Made by a program: the position numbers and the translations under genes. Positions 63,887 through 64,000 of a DNA stretch of 64,000 bases are shown in pieces. The stretch comes from Pseudoxanthomonas mexicana (GTDB lineage Bacteria > Pseudomonadota > Gammaproteobacteria > Xanthomonadales > Xanthomonadaceae), in assembly GCF_001556105.1 (NCBI RefSeq), contig NZ_LSIF01000095.1, positions 1 through 64,000 of the forward strand, in the 5' to 3' direction. Under the pieces are notes generated by a model. It made no database searches and had not been told where the DNA came from. It saw only the letters and a program-made list of their open reading frames with translations. How positions within the stretch are numbered: position 1 is the stretch's first letter; every line of letters starts with the position of its first letter.

Positions 63887-64000
63887 TCAGGCGCGCTTCG
63901 GCAGCCGGACCATCCGCGTGCCGCTGAAGCGGTCGTGGAAGGTCAGGCGGTCGCGATCCAGCCACGCCCACCAGAAACCCAGCCCGGCGGCCAGCGTCGA
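63887..64000 (-). CDS. RDD family membrane protein, C-terminal end only
   Basis: The last 38 codons before the stop at 63887-63889 are in the window. They read STLAAGLGFWWAWLDRDRLTFHDRFSGTRMVRLPKRA, the typical RDD-family closing segment with HDRFSGTR. The gene continues past the right edge. It is convergent with lptG, a neighbour often seen in this group. Confidence 0.65.
   Translation of the reverse strand, partial: STLAAGLGFWWAWLDRDRLTFHDRFSGTRMVRLPKRA

Overview
The window is a high-GC gammaproteobacterial chromosome segment, most likely from the Xanthomonadaceae (Pseudoxanthomonas or a close relative; inference). Supporting signs are a Clp-type CRP homologue, an H-NS-like XrvA-type protein, PilU, DUF4189 proteins, and an O-antigen locus placed between metB and etfA, which is the classical xanthomonad LPS position. 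About 65 protein genes (several partial or broken), one tRNA-Gln(CUG), one guanidine-II riboswitch and several hairpin terminators can be supported.

Layout. 1-6.6 kb: an accessory block with two DUF4189 secreted-protein genes (the first cut by the window edge and carrying a 51-bp in-frame tandem repeat, the second frameshifted at a G6 run). It then holds a probable antibacterial effector/immunity cluster: lipoprotein, class 3 lipase without signal peptide, small secreted protein, lipoprotein, and a lytic transglycosylase/M23 peptidase without signal peptide. The two enzymes end in a shared ungapped 32-residue C-terminal module. 6.6-20.4 kb: conserved housekeeping genes (TauE/SafE exporter, clp, speD, riboswitch-controlled guanidinium exporter, coq7, rplM-rpsI, tRNA-Gln, FAA hydrolase-maiA, pilU, an OmpA-like pair, cbs-metB).

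20.4-39.0 kb: LPS/O-antigen locus with lower and more variable GC. It has Wzm/Wzt with a Wzt carbohydrate-binding tail, a methyltransferase, a methyltransferase fused to a repeat-built coiled coil (possible chain-length ruler), a 1117-residue three-domain glycosyltransferase, a decayed sugar epimerase, an acyltransferase, two lipoproteins, a Gtr-like GtrB/GtrA/membrane-transferase set, and a secreted zinc metalloprotease with three exact 297-bp repeats. No nucleotide-sugar synthesis genes remain intact in the locus, so precursors must come from elsewhere.

39.2-64 kb: core metabolism and envelope functions. These are etfB-etfA and the ETF-ubiquinone oxidoreductase, an ATP-grasp protein, succinyl-CoA:3-ketoacid CoA-transferase scoAB, alkB, an Mla-type phospholipid transport operon, a ThrE-like exporter, H-NS, proS, two DUF4124 proteins, pssA, a HolD-like gene with rimI, valS-holC-pepA, and the divergent lptF-lptG LPS export pair. 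valS contains a roughly 1-kb AT-richer internal tract that looks like a recombined segment. The Wzm/Wzt O-antigen exporter, LptFG and the Mla system together make this an envelope-rich stretch.
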